Shown here in pieces: positions 7,231-14,545 of a stretch of 29,415 nt of DNA (its first letter is position 1; each line of letters starts with the position of its first letter). Source of the stretch: UBA11475 sp045593005. GTDB taxonomy: Bacteria; Bacillota; Clostridia; Christensenellales; Borkfalkiaceae. The translations under genes and the position numbers were made by a program. Where the stretch lies: NCBI GenBank assembly GCA_045593005.1, contig JAZNVV010000045.1:1-29415 (forward strand), given 5' to 3'. The notes beneath the pieces are model-generated. The model was given only the letters and a program-made list of their open reading frames with translations, ran no database searches and was not told where the DNA came from.

Positions 7231-8382
7231 ATGGATTGTGAAAAACTACTTTCTACTATAGACAACTTGGAAGAAGAATATTTAACTTTCTTAAAAGAGG
7301 TATGCGATATCGAAAGCCCTACCGATTATAAAGTAGGTGTTGATAACGTTGGCAAATATTTTATTGAAAAAGCCAAACAAAAAGGCTGGCTTGTTGAAGT
7401 TAATAAACAAGAAGTTTCAGGAAACCCGATTTGTATTACTATGAATCCAGACGCAACATTGCCTGCCGTTTGTTTTTCTGGTCATATGGATACGGTTCAC
7501 CCTCTTGGTGCTTTTGGCGATAACCCTACAAGAATTGACGGGGATATCGTCTACGGTCCTGGCGTAATTGACGACAAAGGTGGCATTGTTGCAGGCTTTA
7601 TGGCAATGGACGCGCTTGATCGCTGTGGTTTTATTGATAGACCTATTAAACTTATTCTTCAAAGCGACGAGGAAAACGGCAGTAGATTTAGTAATAAAAC
7701 TACCACTCATTTTATGGCTGAAAAAGCAAAAGGGTGTATTGCTTTTTTAAATGTGGAAGTATATATAAAAAATTTCATATTTATTGCAATGAAAGGCATT
7801 AAAAAGTACGAATATGAAATCACGGGCAAATCAGTTCATTCCTGTAATTGTTATTCAGGCAAAAGTGCAATTTTAGAAGCGGCGCACAAAATTATTGAAC
7901 TTGAAAAATTTAAGGACGGAAATTCAATCACTTGTAACTGTGGTTTAATAAATGGTGGAGTGGCTGAAAACACCGTTCCAGATAAATGCGTATTTACTGC
8001 TGATTTTAGATTTAAAAATAACGCTCAAGCCGAAATTGTTGAAAATGTTGCAAAAGAAATTGCTGAAAAATCTTTCGTTGATGGAACTACTTGCAAATTA
8101 ACGCTTAAAAGCTGGCGTTACTGTATGGAACGTACTGAACAGAATGAACAGCTTTTTAATAAGATAAAAGAAATTTATAAATCTTGTAATCTTCCTGACG
8201 TTGTAGCATTAGAATCAAACGGCGCAGGAGATGCTGCAGATATGACGCAAGCTGGCATACCTTGCTTGGACGGATTTGGAACAGAAGGTGGTAAACTTCA
8301 TACCGTAGATGAATTTATGTATAAACGTTCATTAAAAGAATCTGCAAAAAGATTAGCAACCGTAGCATACTTTATTAAATAA
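7231..8382 (+). CDS. M20 family zinc metallopeptidase
   Basis: Cytoplasmic di-zinc hydrolase of the ArgE/DapE/ACY1/CPG2 family, 383 residues, cleaving a terminal amino acid or acyl group. Metal and catalytic residues are visible: His85 and Asp87 in SGHMDTVHP, bridging Asp114 in GVIDDKGG, general base Glu147 and metal ligand Glu148 in SDEENGS, probable ligand Glu176 in FLNVE, and His357 in GGKLHTVDE. A dimerisation domain lies between about 185 and 295. No signal peptide is seen. The ribosome site is poor (GGTG), unlike its neighbours. It probably forms its own unit, since a terminator ends hbd before it and another follows at 8510-8528. The substrate cannot be read from the sequence. Confidence 0.88.
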   Translation: MDCEKLLSTIDNLEEEYLTFLKEVCDIESPTDYKVGVDNVGKYFIEKAKQKGWLVEVNKQEVSGNPICITMNPDATLPAVCFSGHMDTVHPLGAFGDNPTRIDGDIVYGPGVIDDKGGIVAGFMAMDALDRCGFIDRPIKLILQSDEENGSRFSNKTTTHFMAEKAKGCIAFLNVEVYIKNFIFIAMKGIKKYEYEITGKSVHSCNCYSGKSAILEAAHKIIELEKFKDGNSITCNCGLINGGVAENTVPDKCVFTADFRFKNNAQAEIVENVAKEIAEKSFVDGTTCKLTLKSWRYCMERTEQNEQLFNKIKEIYKSCNLPDVVALESNGAGDAADMTQAGIPCLDGFGTEGGKLHTVDEFMYKRSLKESAKRLATVAYFIK

Positions 8383-8404
8383 AATTTTAATCAAAAAATG
8401 TTTT

Positions 8405-8521
8405 CTTATAAAAAGAGCTAAAGTCTATCTAAATGCAAGCGACAAAATTATCGAACTTGAAAACTTTACTCAAATGTTTATTAAAAATATTACAAAAAAC
8501 AACAAAAAGCCCCACGATTGA
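8405..8521 (+). pseudogene. Short open coding-like remnant after the M20 peptidase
   Basis: One frame stays open for 38 codons to a TGA inside the terminator and reads naturally (AKVYLNASDKIIELENF), but has no upstream start codon or ribosome site. The DKIIELENF part matches AAHKIIELEKF inside the M20 peptidase (about 7880-7915) with 24 of 27 bases identical, while the flanks do not match. It could be a leftover tail of a lost gene, a small partial duplication, or chance. Confidence 0.25.
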
Positions 8522-8528
8522 CGTGGGG
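8510..8528. terminator. Bidirectional terminator between the M20 peptidase and the unknown gene
   Basis: A 7-bp GC-rich stem CCCCACG/CGTGGGG with a 5-nt loop is flanked by a T-rich run on the right and an A-rich run on the left, so it serves the plus-strand peptidase and the minus-strand gene ending at 8585. Confidence 0.82.
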
Positions 8529-8541
8529 TTTTATTGTTTTT

Positions 8542-8581
8542 TGGTCGTTTTTAAGGCAAACGGTGGCGCGAAAGTCGACCA
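8542..8581 (+). repeat. Intergenic repeat family, copy 1
   Basis: Contains the core AACGGTGGCGCGAAAG and ends in CGACCA, with a TGGTCG arm on its left edge that can pair with that end to form a hairpin. It matches the copy at 25571 at 21 of 28 core positions. It sits in the gap between two convergent genes, three bases short of the stop codon at 8585. Confidence 0.55.
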
Positions 8582-8584
8582 TTT

Positions 8585-9442
8585 TCACGGGGTATCTAAT
8601 GTCATTTCCTTTTTTAGCACCTTGCCTGTAACTGCATCACGGTAGGTCAAATAGTATCCTTCTTGTGAAGAAAAAGCCGACGCTGGAACAAAATCTGCAT
8701 ACTCTAAAACTTCTGAATATTTTAACGTGTTTGCTTTTACGGCGTAGCAAACGTACGTCGGCACGCCGTCATTATTTATCGTGCCTAAATACCATTCTTT
8801 TTCTTCGTTCATTTTATAAAAGGTGCTGTTAGGTACTATTTTTGTTAAATTTTTTTCTATAATTTTTTGTGCAATATTTCCACAATTTTTTACGTAGAAA
8901 GGGACTTCGTTTGGCTTATTAAGGACATAATCATCTTTTGGTGGGCAAGTTTTGCTTTCTTCTTTTTCTTGCTTAACACACGTGTCCTCTTTAAGGCAAG
9001 CATCTTTATTGCTATTCGTTTCCCGTTCATAAAAACCCTCTTGCAAATAATAATTTTCTTCTGCTATTTTTTCGTCGTCGTAAAAATAATTATCTGCTTG
9101 AACGTAGTTTACATAGCGTACGCTTGTCGTCGCAACAACGTAACTTTTATCACTTACAGTTGCCGTTATAACTACGTCTATATCATCAAAATTTTCATCA
9201 CAACCAAAAGTAATTTTGGCGCTAACGAAAAAGTTGCTTTCTATCTTTTTATCTAATAATTTGCCCGACTTGTTTAATACGTTTACACAATATTCGCCGT
9301 CCGGTAACGACGCCAACCTATTAACAAAACAATTTACGACTGCCGTGGTGTTTTCTGCCGTAACGGAAACTACCCCGATTGAGTTTTTAAGTTTGTCGCC
9401 TTCAACGGCTTTTAGTGAATAAACTCTCTTAAAAAAAGGCAT
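8585..9442 (-). CDS. Unrecognised two-domain protein
   Basis: I do not recognise this 285-residue protein with confidence. Residues 1-113 look beta-rich and start MPFFKRVYSLKAVEGDKLKN. A charged Glu/Lys/Asn-rich linker (about 114-175) contains Cys149, Cys155 and Cys166. The C-terminal part (about 180-285) has alternating aromatic strands such as EWYLGTINNDGVPTYVCYAV and YADFVPASAF, then YYLTYRDAVTGK. There is no signal peptide or membrane segment. The layout faintly recalls clostridial hypothetical proteins in which an N-terminal KKNNVGF-type domain is joined to a YICYAVPG-type domain, but I cannot prove relationship. The start is supported by TTTGGAGGAAGTATG. It is transcribed alone, with a small dyad (9455-9468) just upstream. 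Confidence 0.8.
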   Translation of the reverse strand: MPFFKRVYSLKAVEGDKLKNSIGVVSVTAENTTAVVNCFVNRLASLPDGEYCVNVLNKSGKLLDKKIESNFFVSAKITFGCDENFDDIDVVITATVSDKSYVVATTSVRYVNYVQADNYFYDDEKIAEENYYLQEGFYERETNSNKDACLKEDTCVKQEKEESKTCPPKDDYVLNKPNEVPFYVKNCGNIAQKIIEKNLTKIVPNSTFYKMNEEKEWYLGTINNDGVPTYVCYAVKANTLKYSEVLEYADFVPASAFSSQEGYYLTYRDAVTGKVLKKEMTLDTP

Positions 9443-9454
9443 ACTTCCTCCAAA

Positions 9455-9468
9455 GCAGGCATACCTGC
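9455..9468 (-). promoter_or_regulatory. Small dyad just upstream of the unknown gene
   Basis: GCAGG-N4-CCTGC lies immediately before the ribosome binding site of the gene at 8585-9442. It could be an operator or a 5-bp leader hairpin; a stem this short may also be chance. Confidence 0.3.
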
Positions 9469-9553
9469 ATAATAGTATATGACGATAGGTAGCGAAAAAA
9501 ATATATAAAAAGATTTGTTTTTATCGATTTTAGGAAAAAAATTTGTATATGAC

Positions 9554-9582
9554 TTTACAATTTTAAATTTAACTGTTATAAT
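9554..9582 (+). promoter_or_regulatory. Promoter of the PEP carboxykinase gene
   Basis: TTTACA at 9554-9559, a 17-bp spacer and an extended TGTTATAAT with the -10 box at 9577-9582 form a strong sigma-A promoter. The leader of about 100 nt contains the perfect palindrome ACTTTAATTAAAGT (9621-9634) and a 6-bp hairpin GGCTAA/TTAGCC (9649-9663) ending just before the AAAGGAG site. Confidence 0.8.
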
Positions 9583-9687
9583 GTAACTTGTAATATTAAG
9601 GTGTTAACTTATAATTGTTCACTTTAATTAAAGTTTAGGTCAAAATAAGGCTAAATATTAGCCCACTAAAATAAAGGAGAATTTGCT

Positions 9688-11469
9688 ATGACTAACAACA
9701 AAAAAATTCTTGCTTTTGTAGAAGAAAGCAAAGCGCTTTGCAAACCTGCTAACGTAGTATGGGTTGACGGTAGCGAAGCCCAGCTCGAAGAATTAAGAGC
9801 ACAGGCTGTTGCAAACGGTGAAATTGTTAAACTTAATGAAGAATTATTACCAGGTTGCTACATCAGTCGTTCAAATCCTAACGACGTAGCAAGAGTTGAA
9901 GGCAGAACATTTATCTGCACGAAGAAAAAAGAAGACGTATATCCTATCAATAACTGGATGGAAACTTCTGAAGCTTACAAACTTTTGAACGCTATTTACG
10001 ACGGCGCTATGAAGGGTAGAACAATGTACGTTGTTCCTTACAGCATGGGCCCAGTAGGTTCAAAATTCTCTAAAGTTGGTATCGAAATTACTGACTCTAT
10101 CTACGTAGTATTAAACATGGCTATCATGACTAGAGTTGGCAAAAAGGTATTAGACGTTTGTGGTGAAGACGGCGATTTCGTTAAGGGATTACACTCTTAT
10201 GCAGAAGTTGACGCTGAAAAGAGATATATTGCACACTTCCCAGAAGATAATATGATTATGTCAGTTAACTCTAACTACGGTGGTAACGTATTACTTGGTA
10301 AAAAGTGTTTCGCATTAAGAATTGCATCTTGGCTTGGTAAAAACGAAGGCTGGATGGCTGAACACATGCTTATTTTAGGTATTGAAAAGCCAAATGGCGA
10401 AATCAAGTACGTAACGGGTGCTTTCCCATCTGCTTGTGGTAAAACAAACCTTGCAATGCTTATTCCACCAAAAGAATATGCTGAAAAAGGTTATAAAACT
10501 TGGTGCGTAGGCGACGATATCGCTTGGATCAGAGTTGGTGACGACGGTAGACTTTGGGCTATCAACCCAGAAAACGGTTTCTTTGGCGTTGCTCCTGGTA
10601 CTTCTATGAAGTCTAACCCTAACGCTTTAATTTCTACACAAAAAGACACAATCTTCACGAACGTAGTTCACGACCTCGACAACAACACAGTTTGGTGGGA
10701 AGGTATGGGAACACCTGCTCCAAAGAACGCTATCGACTGGAAGGGCAACAAGTGGACGGAAGATATGGTTGACGCTGACGGTAAGAAGATTAAGGGCGCT
10801 CACCCTAACTCAAGATTTACTTCACCTACAGTTAACTGTCCTTGCCTCTCTTCTGAATTTGAAGCTCCTAACGGCGTTCCTGTTTCTGCTATCATCTTCG
10901 GTGGTAGACGTGCTAAAACTGCTCCACTCGTATATCAATCAACCGATTGGGAAAACGGTGTATTCGTAGGCTCTATTATGGCATCTGAAACGACGGCTGC
11001 TGCTGTTGGCGCTGTTGGCGTAGTAAGACGTGACCCTATGGCAATGAGACCATTTATCGGCTACAACTGTGGTGACTACTTTAAGCACTGGCTCGATATG
11101 GGCAAAAAGATCCCTAATAAGCCACTCATCTTCAACGTTAACTGGTTCAGAACGGATGATGAAGGTCACTTTATCTGGCCTGGTTTCGGTGATAACCTCC
11201 GTGTTCTTGACTGGATTATTAGCCGTTGCGAAGGCAAGGTTGATGCAAGAGAAACTGCTATCGGTTACATTCCATATGCAAAAGATATCAATATTGAAGG
11301 TTTAGACAATATTACTGTTGACACAGTTGAAGGTCTTCTCTCTGTTGATAAAGACATGTGGCTTAAAGAAGCAGATGGTATTGAAGAATTCTATAAAGAA
11401 CTCGGCGATAGAGTTCCTGAAGAACTTTATAACCAACTTGCTAAACTTCGCGCTAACCTTTCTAAATAA
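9688..11469 (+). CDS. pckG: Phosphoenolpyruvate carboxykinase, GTP type
   Basis: Interconverts oxaloacetate plus GTP with PEP, CO2 and GDP in the cytoplasm. At 593 residues it has the size of the GTP family, not the roughly 530-residue ATP family. FPSACGKTNLAM at 246-257 is the GTP-PEPCK P-loop with the reactive Cys250; VGDDIAW at 274-280 is the second kinase motif. YSMGPVGSKFSKVGIEITDS, HFPEDN, and INPENGFFGVAPGTS are also characteristic. Codon use is smoother and richer in preferred codons (AAC, GAC, GTT, CTT) than nearby genes, suggesting high expression, in keeping with the strong promoter and AAAGGAG site. In fermentative anaerobes the enzyme often works toward oxaloacetate and energy conservation, but the direction here is inferred. 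Confidence 0.96.
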   Translation: MTNNKKILAFVEESKALCKPANVVWVDGSEAQLEELRAQAVANGEIVKLNEELLPGCYISRSNPNDVARVEGRTFICTKKKEDVYPINNWMETSEAYKLLNAIYDGAMKGRTMYVVPYSMGPVGSKFSKVGIEITDSIYVVLNMAIMTRVGKKVLDVCGEDGDFVKGLHSYAEVDAEKRYIAHFPEDNMIMSVNSNYGGNVLLGKKCFALRIASWLGKNEGWMAEHMLILGIEKPNGEIKYVTGAFPSACGKTNLAMLIPPKEYAEKGYKTWCVGDDIAWIRVGDDGRLWAINPENGFFGVAPGTSMKSNPNALISTQKDTIFTNVVHDLDNNTVWWEGMGTPAPKNAIDWKGNKWTEDMVDADGKKIKGAHPNSRFTSPTVNCPCLSSEFEAPNGVPVSAIIFGGRRAKTAPLVYQSTDWENGVFVGSIMASETTAAAVGAVGVVRRDPMAMRPFIGYNCGDYFKHWLDMGKKIPNKPLIFNVNWFRTDDEGHFIWPGFGDNLRVLDWIISRCEGKVDARETAIGYIPYAKDINIEGLDNITVDTVEGLLSVDKDMWLKEADGIEEFYKELGDRVPEELYNQLAKLRANLSK

Positions 11470-11480
11470 TTTATCAAATT

Positions 11481-11504
11481 ACAGCCCGATTAATTTCGGG
11501 CTGT
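11481..11504 (+). terminator. Terminator after pckG
   Basis: A perfect 9-bp stem ACAGCCCGA/TCGGGCTGT with a 6-nt loop is followed by eight T, 11 nt after the stop codon. Confidence 0.93.
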
Positions 11505-11540
11505 TTTTTTGTTGATAAAAATACTATAAAATTAAAAACA

Positions 11541-11569
11541 AAATTTCCCACAAACATAGTGGGAAATTT
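11541..11569. terminator. Second strong hairpin after pckG
   Basis: A perfect 11-bp stem (AAATTTCCCAC with GTGGGAAATTT) and a 7-nt loop are followed by T on the right and preceded by A-rich sequence on the left. It may back up the pckG terminator or stop leftward transcription from the repeat region. Confidence 0.65.
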
Positions 11570-11604
11570 TTTATTATTTGTAATAATTTTGTTTTATTTA
11601 ATAA

Positions 11605-11635
11605 AACCGAGCAAAATAAGATGTATTTCGCCAGC
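11605..11635. repeat. 31-bp direct repeat, copy 1
   Basis: This 31-bp stretch, beginning AACCGAGCAAAATAAG and ending TTTCGCCAGC, is identical to 11762-11792. The following 20 or so bases are only loosely similar. It lies outside any gene. Confidence 0.9.
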
Positions 11636-11761
11636 ACTTTCGCTAAATATTAAAATAAAAGGCTATGGAGCAATTTTAGACTGGTAAGCATTTATGCGCT
11701 TTGACGTGAAAAACGCAAGAAAAACGCTTATTCTTGCAAGGGCGCATACGCTCTCGTCTGT

Positions 11762-11792
11762 AACCGAGCAAAATAAGATGTATTTCGCCAGC
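11762..11792. repeat. 31-bp direct repeat, copy 2
   Basis: Exact second copy of 11605-11635, 157 bp further on in the same orientation. The sequence between the copies includes a 7-bp inverted repeat and GC-richer patches than the surroundings. Confidence 0.9.
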
Positions 11793-11840
11793 GTTTTTCC
11801 GTCAAATACCATTATAAAATTGAGTAATAGCCAAATAAAA

Positions 11841-11864
11841 AAGACCTGCAAAAATGCAAGTCTT
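11841..11864 (-). terminator. Terminator of the rplM-rpsI transcript
   Basis: A 10-position stem AAGACCTGCA/TGCAAGTCTT with one mismatch and a 4-nt loop lies 12 nt past the rpsI stop. The A-run to its left gives the T-run on the minus strand; T on the right makes it potentially bidirectional. Confidence 0.82.
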
Positions 11865-11876
11865 TTTGTAAACAAA

Positions 11877-12290
11877 TTATCTCTTTGAGAATTGTGGAGC
11901 ACGACGTGCTTTCTTTAAGCCGTACTTCTTTCTTTCCTTCTTTCTTGAATCTCTCGTTAAGAATCCTTCTTTTTTAAGAGCTGGTCTTAAAGATTCGTCA
12001 GCTTCAAGTAACGCTCTTGAAATACCGTGTCTGATAGCGCCTGCTTGACCTGTGTAGCCACCACCACAAACGTTAACTAAAACGTCGTATTTTGTTAAAG
12101 AGTCTGTAAGAACGAGTGGTTGTCTAACGATAAGTTTTAACGTTTCAAGACCGAAATATTCGTCAATAGACTTTTTGTTGATAACGATAGAACCGTCGCC
12201 ACCTGGTACTAAACGTACTCTTGCGATAGCGCTCTTTCTTCTACCTGTTCCCCAATATTGAACTTTCTTTTTAGATGCAGTCTTTGCCAT
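11877..12290 (-). CDS. rpsI: 30S ribosomal protein S9 (uS9)
   Basis: Small-subunit protein of 137 residues whose C-terminal tail reaches the P-site tRNA. The block YWGTGRRKSAIARVRLVPG near the start, GGGYTGQAGAIRHGISRAL in the middle and the basic end KKYGLKKARRAPQFSKR, finishing in Ser-Lys-Arg, are diagnostic. AAGGAG precedes the ATG. It follows rplM by 13 nt in the usual rplM-rpsI pair and ends at a terminator. Confidence 0.98.
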   Translation of the reverse strand: MAKTASKKKVQYWGTGRRKSAIARVRLVPGGDGSIVINKKSIDEYFGLETLKLIVRQPLVLTDSLTKYDVLVNVCGGGYTGQAGAIRHGISRALLEADESLRPALKKEGFLTRDSRKKERKKYGLKKARRAPQFSKR

Positions 12291-12303
12291 GTCGCTCTAC
12301 TCC

Positions 12304-12738
12304 TTATTTAACTAATTCCAAAACTTCAGGTTTTTGTGCTTCGTGCTTGTGTTCAGCGCCTTTGTAAATTTTGCACTTTTTAAGCATTTTTGCACCTAAA
12401 CTGTTTTTAGGTAACATACCTTTAATTGCTTCGTAAACTGCTACGTCTGACTTCTTTTCAATTAAAGTTTTGTAAGTTACTTCCTTTAAACCACCAACGT
12501 GACCTGTGTGGTATCTGTAAAGTTTTTTGTCAAGTTTTTTACCAGTTAATACAATTTTGTCTGTATTGATAACGATAACGAAATCGCCTGTGTCAACGTG
12601 TGGTGTGAACGTAGGCTTGTTTTTACCTCTTAATATTGCTGCAACCTGTGATGCAAGTCTACCGAGTGGCATATCGGTTGCGTCAACTACATACCATTTT
12701 CTTTCTACACTTTCTGCTGTTGCCATGTAGGTTTTCAT
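12304..12738 (-). CDS. rplM: 50S ribosomal protein L13 (uL13)
   Basis: Large-subunit assembly protein of 144 residues. WYVVDATDMPLGRLAS, the central HTGHVGG, and KGMLPKNSLGAKMLKKCKIY are standard L13 blocks. A GGAG site precedes the ATG at 12738; a second in-frame ATG four codons later (MATAESV) is less well placed. The gene has its own promoter (12834-12862) and a leader hairpin (12768-12815) like the L13 autoregulatory leader of Firmicutes. It is cotranscribed with rpsI. Confidence 0.97.
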   Translation of the reverse strand: MKTYMATAESVERKWYVVDATDMPLGRLASQVAAILRGKNKPTFTPHVDTGDFVIVINTDKIVLTGKKLDKKLYRYHTGHVGGLKEVTYKTLIEKKSDVAVYEAIKGMLPKNSLGAKMLKKCKIYKGAEHKHEAQKPEVLELVK

Positions 12739-12767
12739 AGTAATATCTCCTTAAATTCTATTTGTAA

Positions 12768-12815
12768 AAAAGTTATGCACGGATCGGGGGGCTAGTCCTT
12801 ACCATACGAACTTTT
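12768..12815 (-). promoter_or_regulatory. L13-leader-like autoregulatory hairpin
   Basis: In the rplM mRNA leader, AAAAGTT (complement of 12809-12815) pairs with AACTTTT (complement of 12768-12774); after a small internal loop GTATGG pairs with CCGTGC using two G-U pairs. The loop contains UAAGGACUAGCCCCCC. Six U follow the stem at once, so it also resembles an intrinsic terminator. Position and shape fit the ribosomal protein L13 leader known from low-GC Gram-positives; feedback by L13 is inferred. Confidence 0.7.
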
Positions 12816-12833
12816 CCTTATAAACGCCATATT

Positions 12834-12862
12834 ATAATAAATTATAAAACTTTTTATGTCAA
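12834..12862 (-). promoter_or_regulatory. Promoter of rplM-rpsI
   Basis: On the minus strand TTGACA (complement of 12857-12862), a 17-bp spacer and TATTAT (complement of 12834-12839), about 100 bases before the rplM start. It supplies transcripts independent of the truA end of the gene string. Confidence 0.78.
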
Positions 12863-12953
12863 GCGTTTTTTCGGCTTTTTTCACAGTTTTTCCTTATCTT
12901 TTAAAGGTTTTTTGCATTTATAAATGTTTTTTACAATATATTGTGTGTACATT

Positions 12954-13685
12954 TCATTTATACACAACTGATTTTAGTGTTAAACCCTTTGCTGGCATAG
13001 TCGCAACAAAGTTGACCTTTTCCCCCGTAAAAAAAGCGTCTTCTATATCGCTCACGCTAATTTTACCGTCTAGATAGGCTTTTACTGCGCCGGCAATCAT
13101 TCGTACCATATTGTACAAAAATCCGTTGCCTGTAATTTCCATATCAACTCGGTCGTCAATTTTATAAAATTCTATTGAATAAACCTTTCGCACCGTAGTC
13201 ATAACGTCGGTATCCGATTTAGAAAAACACTTAAAGTCGTGCTCTCCAACGATAACGGACGCTATTTCTTTTGCCTTTTTTACGTCAAACGCATCAACTC
13301 TTGTAGAAAATCTTTCGTAAGTTGGACGAACAACGTCCGATATGTAAAAAGAATAGACGTAAGTTTTTTCTTTTGCTGAATATCTTGCATGAAAATCATC
13401 TTCAACAAGCGCTGACGAAATCACGCTGACGTCGCTTGGTAAAAAAGTATTTAACGCATAAGCAAATTTTTCGGGTGGGATTGTCGACGTGGTGTCAAAA
13501 TGTGCAACTTGCCCCTTGGCGTGAACACCACTATCCGTCCTACCACTACCGGTTACACGTACGGTTTCGCCAGTCAACTTATATACGGCTGTTTCTATTT
13601 CACCTTGCACCGACCTGCCGTTTGGCTGAACTTGCCAACCACAAAAAGACGTGCCGTCGTATTCAACTGTCAGTTTAATTCTCAT
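12954..13685 (-). CDS. truA: tRNA pseudouridine(38-40) synthase
   Basis: Isomerises uridines 38-40 in the tRNA anticodon arm. It has 243 residues, the normal length. The N-terminus LTVEYDGTSFCGWQVQPN and the catalytic block GSGRTDSGVHAKGQVAHF with nucleophile Asp51 identify it, as do FHARYSAKEKTYVY and NGFLYNMVRMIAG. AAAGGTG precedes the ATG. It follows ecfT by 53 nt in the standard Firmicutes order. No clear terminator follows; the space before the rplM promoter has two perfect 12-bp palindromes, CATTTATAAATG (12915-12926) and ACAATATATTGT (12933-12944), of unknown meaning. Confidence 0.97.
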   Translation of the reverse strand: MRIKLTVEYDGTSFCGWQVQPNGRSVQGEIETAVYKLTGETVRVTGSGRTDSGVHAKGQVAHFDTTSTIPPEKFAYALNTFLPSDVSVISSALVEDDFHARYSAKEKTYVYSFYISDVVRPTYERFSTRVDAFDVKKAKEIASVIVGEHDFKCFSKSDTDVMTTVRKVYSIEFYKIDDRVDMEITGNGFLYNMVRMIAGAVKAYLDGKISVSDIEDAFFTGEKVNFVATMPAKGLTLKSVVYK

Positions 13686-13738
13686 AACACACCTTTTGGT
13701 AGCATTTCATACCACCGTTGCCTTAAAACATAACCTTT

Positions 13739-14545
13739 TTATAGTCCGTTAAACAGTAAGCATATACTAACTATAAGCCCTGCCGTTAATATCGTTCCGA
13801 TTAAATCTCTAAAAGTTAAACTTTGCTTTTTATACTTCGTTCTACCCTTTGCCCCAGCGTAACAACGCGCTTCCATAGCGTCGGCAAGTTCGTCTGCACG
13901 ACGGAAAGAACTTATAAGTAACGGTATTAAAACGGGAACTAGCGATTTTGCTTTTTTGAAAATATTTCTACTTTCAAAATCAGCGCCCCTTGCTTTTTGC
14001 GCCTTTATAATTCTATCCGTTTCTTCCATAAGCGTAGGAATATAACGGAGGGCAATACTCATAATAAGGGCAAATTCGTGAGCAGGGAATTTAATTACTT
14101 TTAATGGAGAAAACAAACTCTCTATTGCGTCGGCAAGTTCAACTGGCGTCGTTGTAAGGGTTAAAAGCGACGTCCCCATAACTATAAGGGTAATTCTTAA
14201 AACGATAAACGCAGCCTTTTTTAAGCCTATATCGGTAATGACGATTGCGCCCCACTCTAAAAGAACGTTCCCCTGCTTATTGAAAAATATTTGTATCACA
14301 GCCGAAAATACGGCAAAAAATAGAATAAGCTTTATACTTCTTAAAACCTTTAAGAAAGGAACTTTTGCAAAAATGCACGCTAAAACAACGTAAGCAAACG
14401 ACGCTAAAAAGCCCCAAAAATAAAACTCTTTCACTAAAAATACTGCGACAATATACGCTATTGAAAGCAATATTTTTATTCTGGCGTCCATTTTATGAAC
14501 GAAGGATGAAACGGGATAGTATTGACCAAAGGCTACGTCTTTCAT
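13739..14545 (-). CDS. ecfT: ECF transporter transmembrane coupling protein EcfT
   Basis: Membrane component that links the two ATPases to interchangeable vitamin- or metal-binding S proteins in group II energy-coupling factor importers. The 268-residue protein has several hydrophobic segments (about 25-60, 70-90, 105-130, 155-172, 203-215, 248-266). The two coupling-helix signatures are present as QKARGAD near 183-189 and EARCYAG near 225-231. Its ATG overlaps the ecfA2 stop, and AGGAGG lies before it. No S component gene is in the window, which is normal for the shared type. Confidence 0.94.
   Translation of the reverse strand: MKDVAFGQYYPVSSFVHKMDARIKILLSIAYIVAVFLVKEFYFWGFLASFAYVVLACIFAKVPFLKVLRSIKLILFFAVFSAVIQIFFNKQGNVLLEWGAIVITDIGLKKAAFIVLRITLIVMGTSLLTLTTTPVELADAIESLFSPLKVIKFPAHEFALIMSIALRYIPTLMEETDRIIKAQKARGADFESRNIFKKAKSLVPVLIPLLISSFRRADELADAMEARCYAGAKGRTKYKKQSLTFRDLIGTILTAGLIVSICLLFNGL

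Larger units (their letters stand above)
11505..11876. other. Non-coding stretch between pckG and rpsI
   Basis: No believable gene. The stretch holds a second strong hairpin (11541-11569), two perfect 31-bp direct repeats (11605-11635 and 11762-11792), an inverted repeat GCAAGAA-N9-TTCTTGC (11715-11737) between them, and the rpsI terminator (11841-11864). Small open frames on both strands here lack ribosome sites and run through the repeats and the terminator. Confidence 0.6.

Noticed and set aside
11694..11888. Small plus-strand open frame of 64 codons in the pckG-rpsI gap, and a 79-codon frame on the other strand
   Set aside because: Both run through the 31-bp repeat and the rpsI terminator, overlap the rpsI end, and have no ribosome site or coding character.
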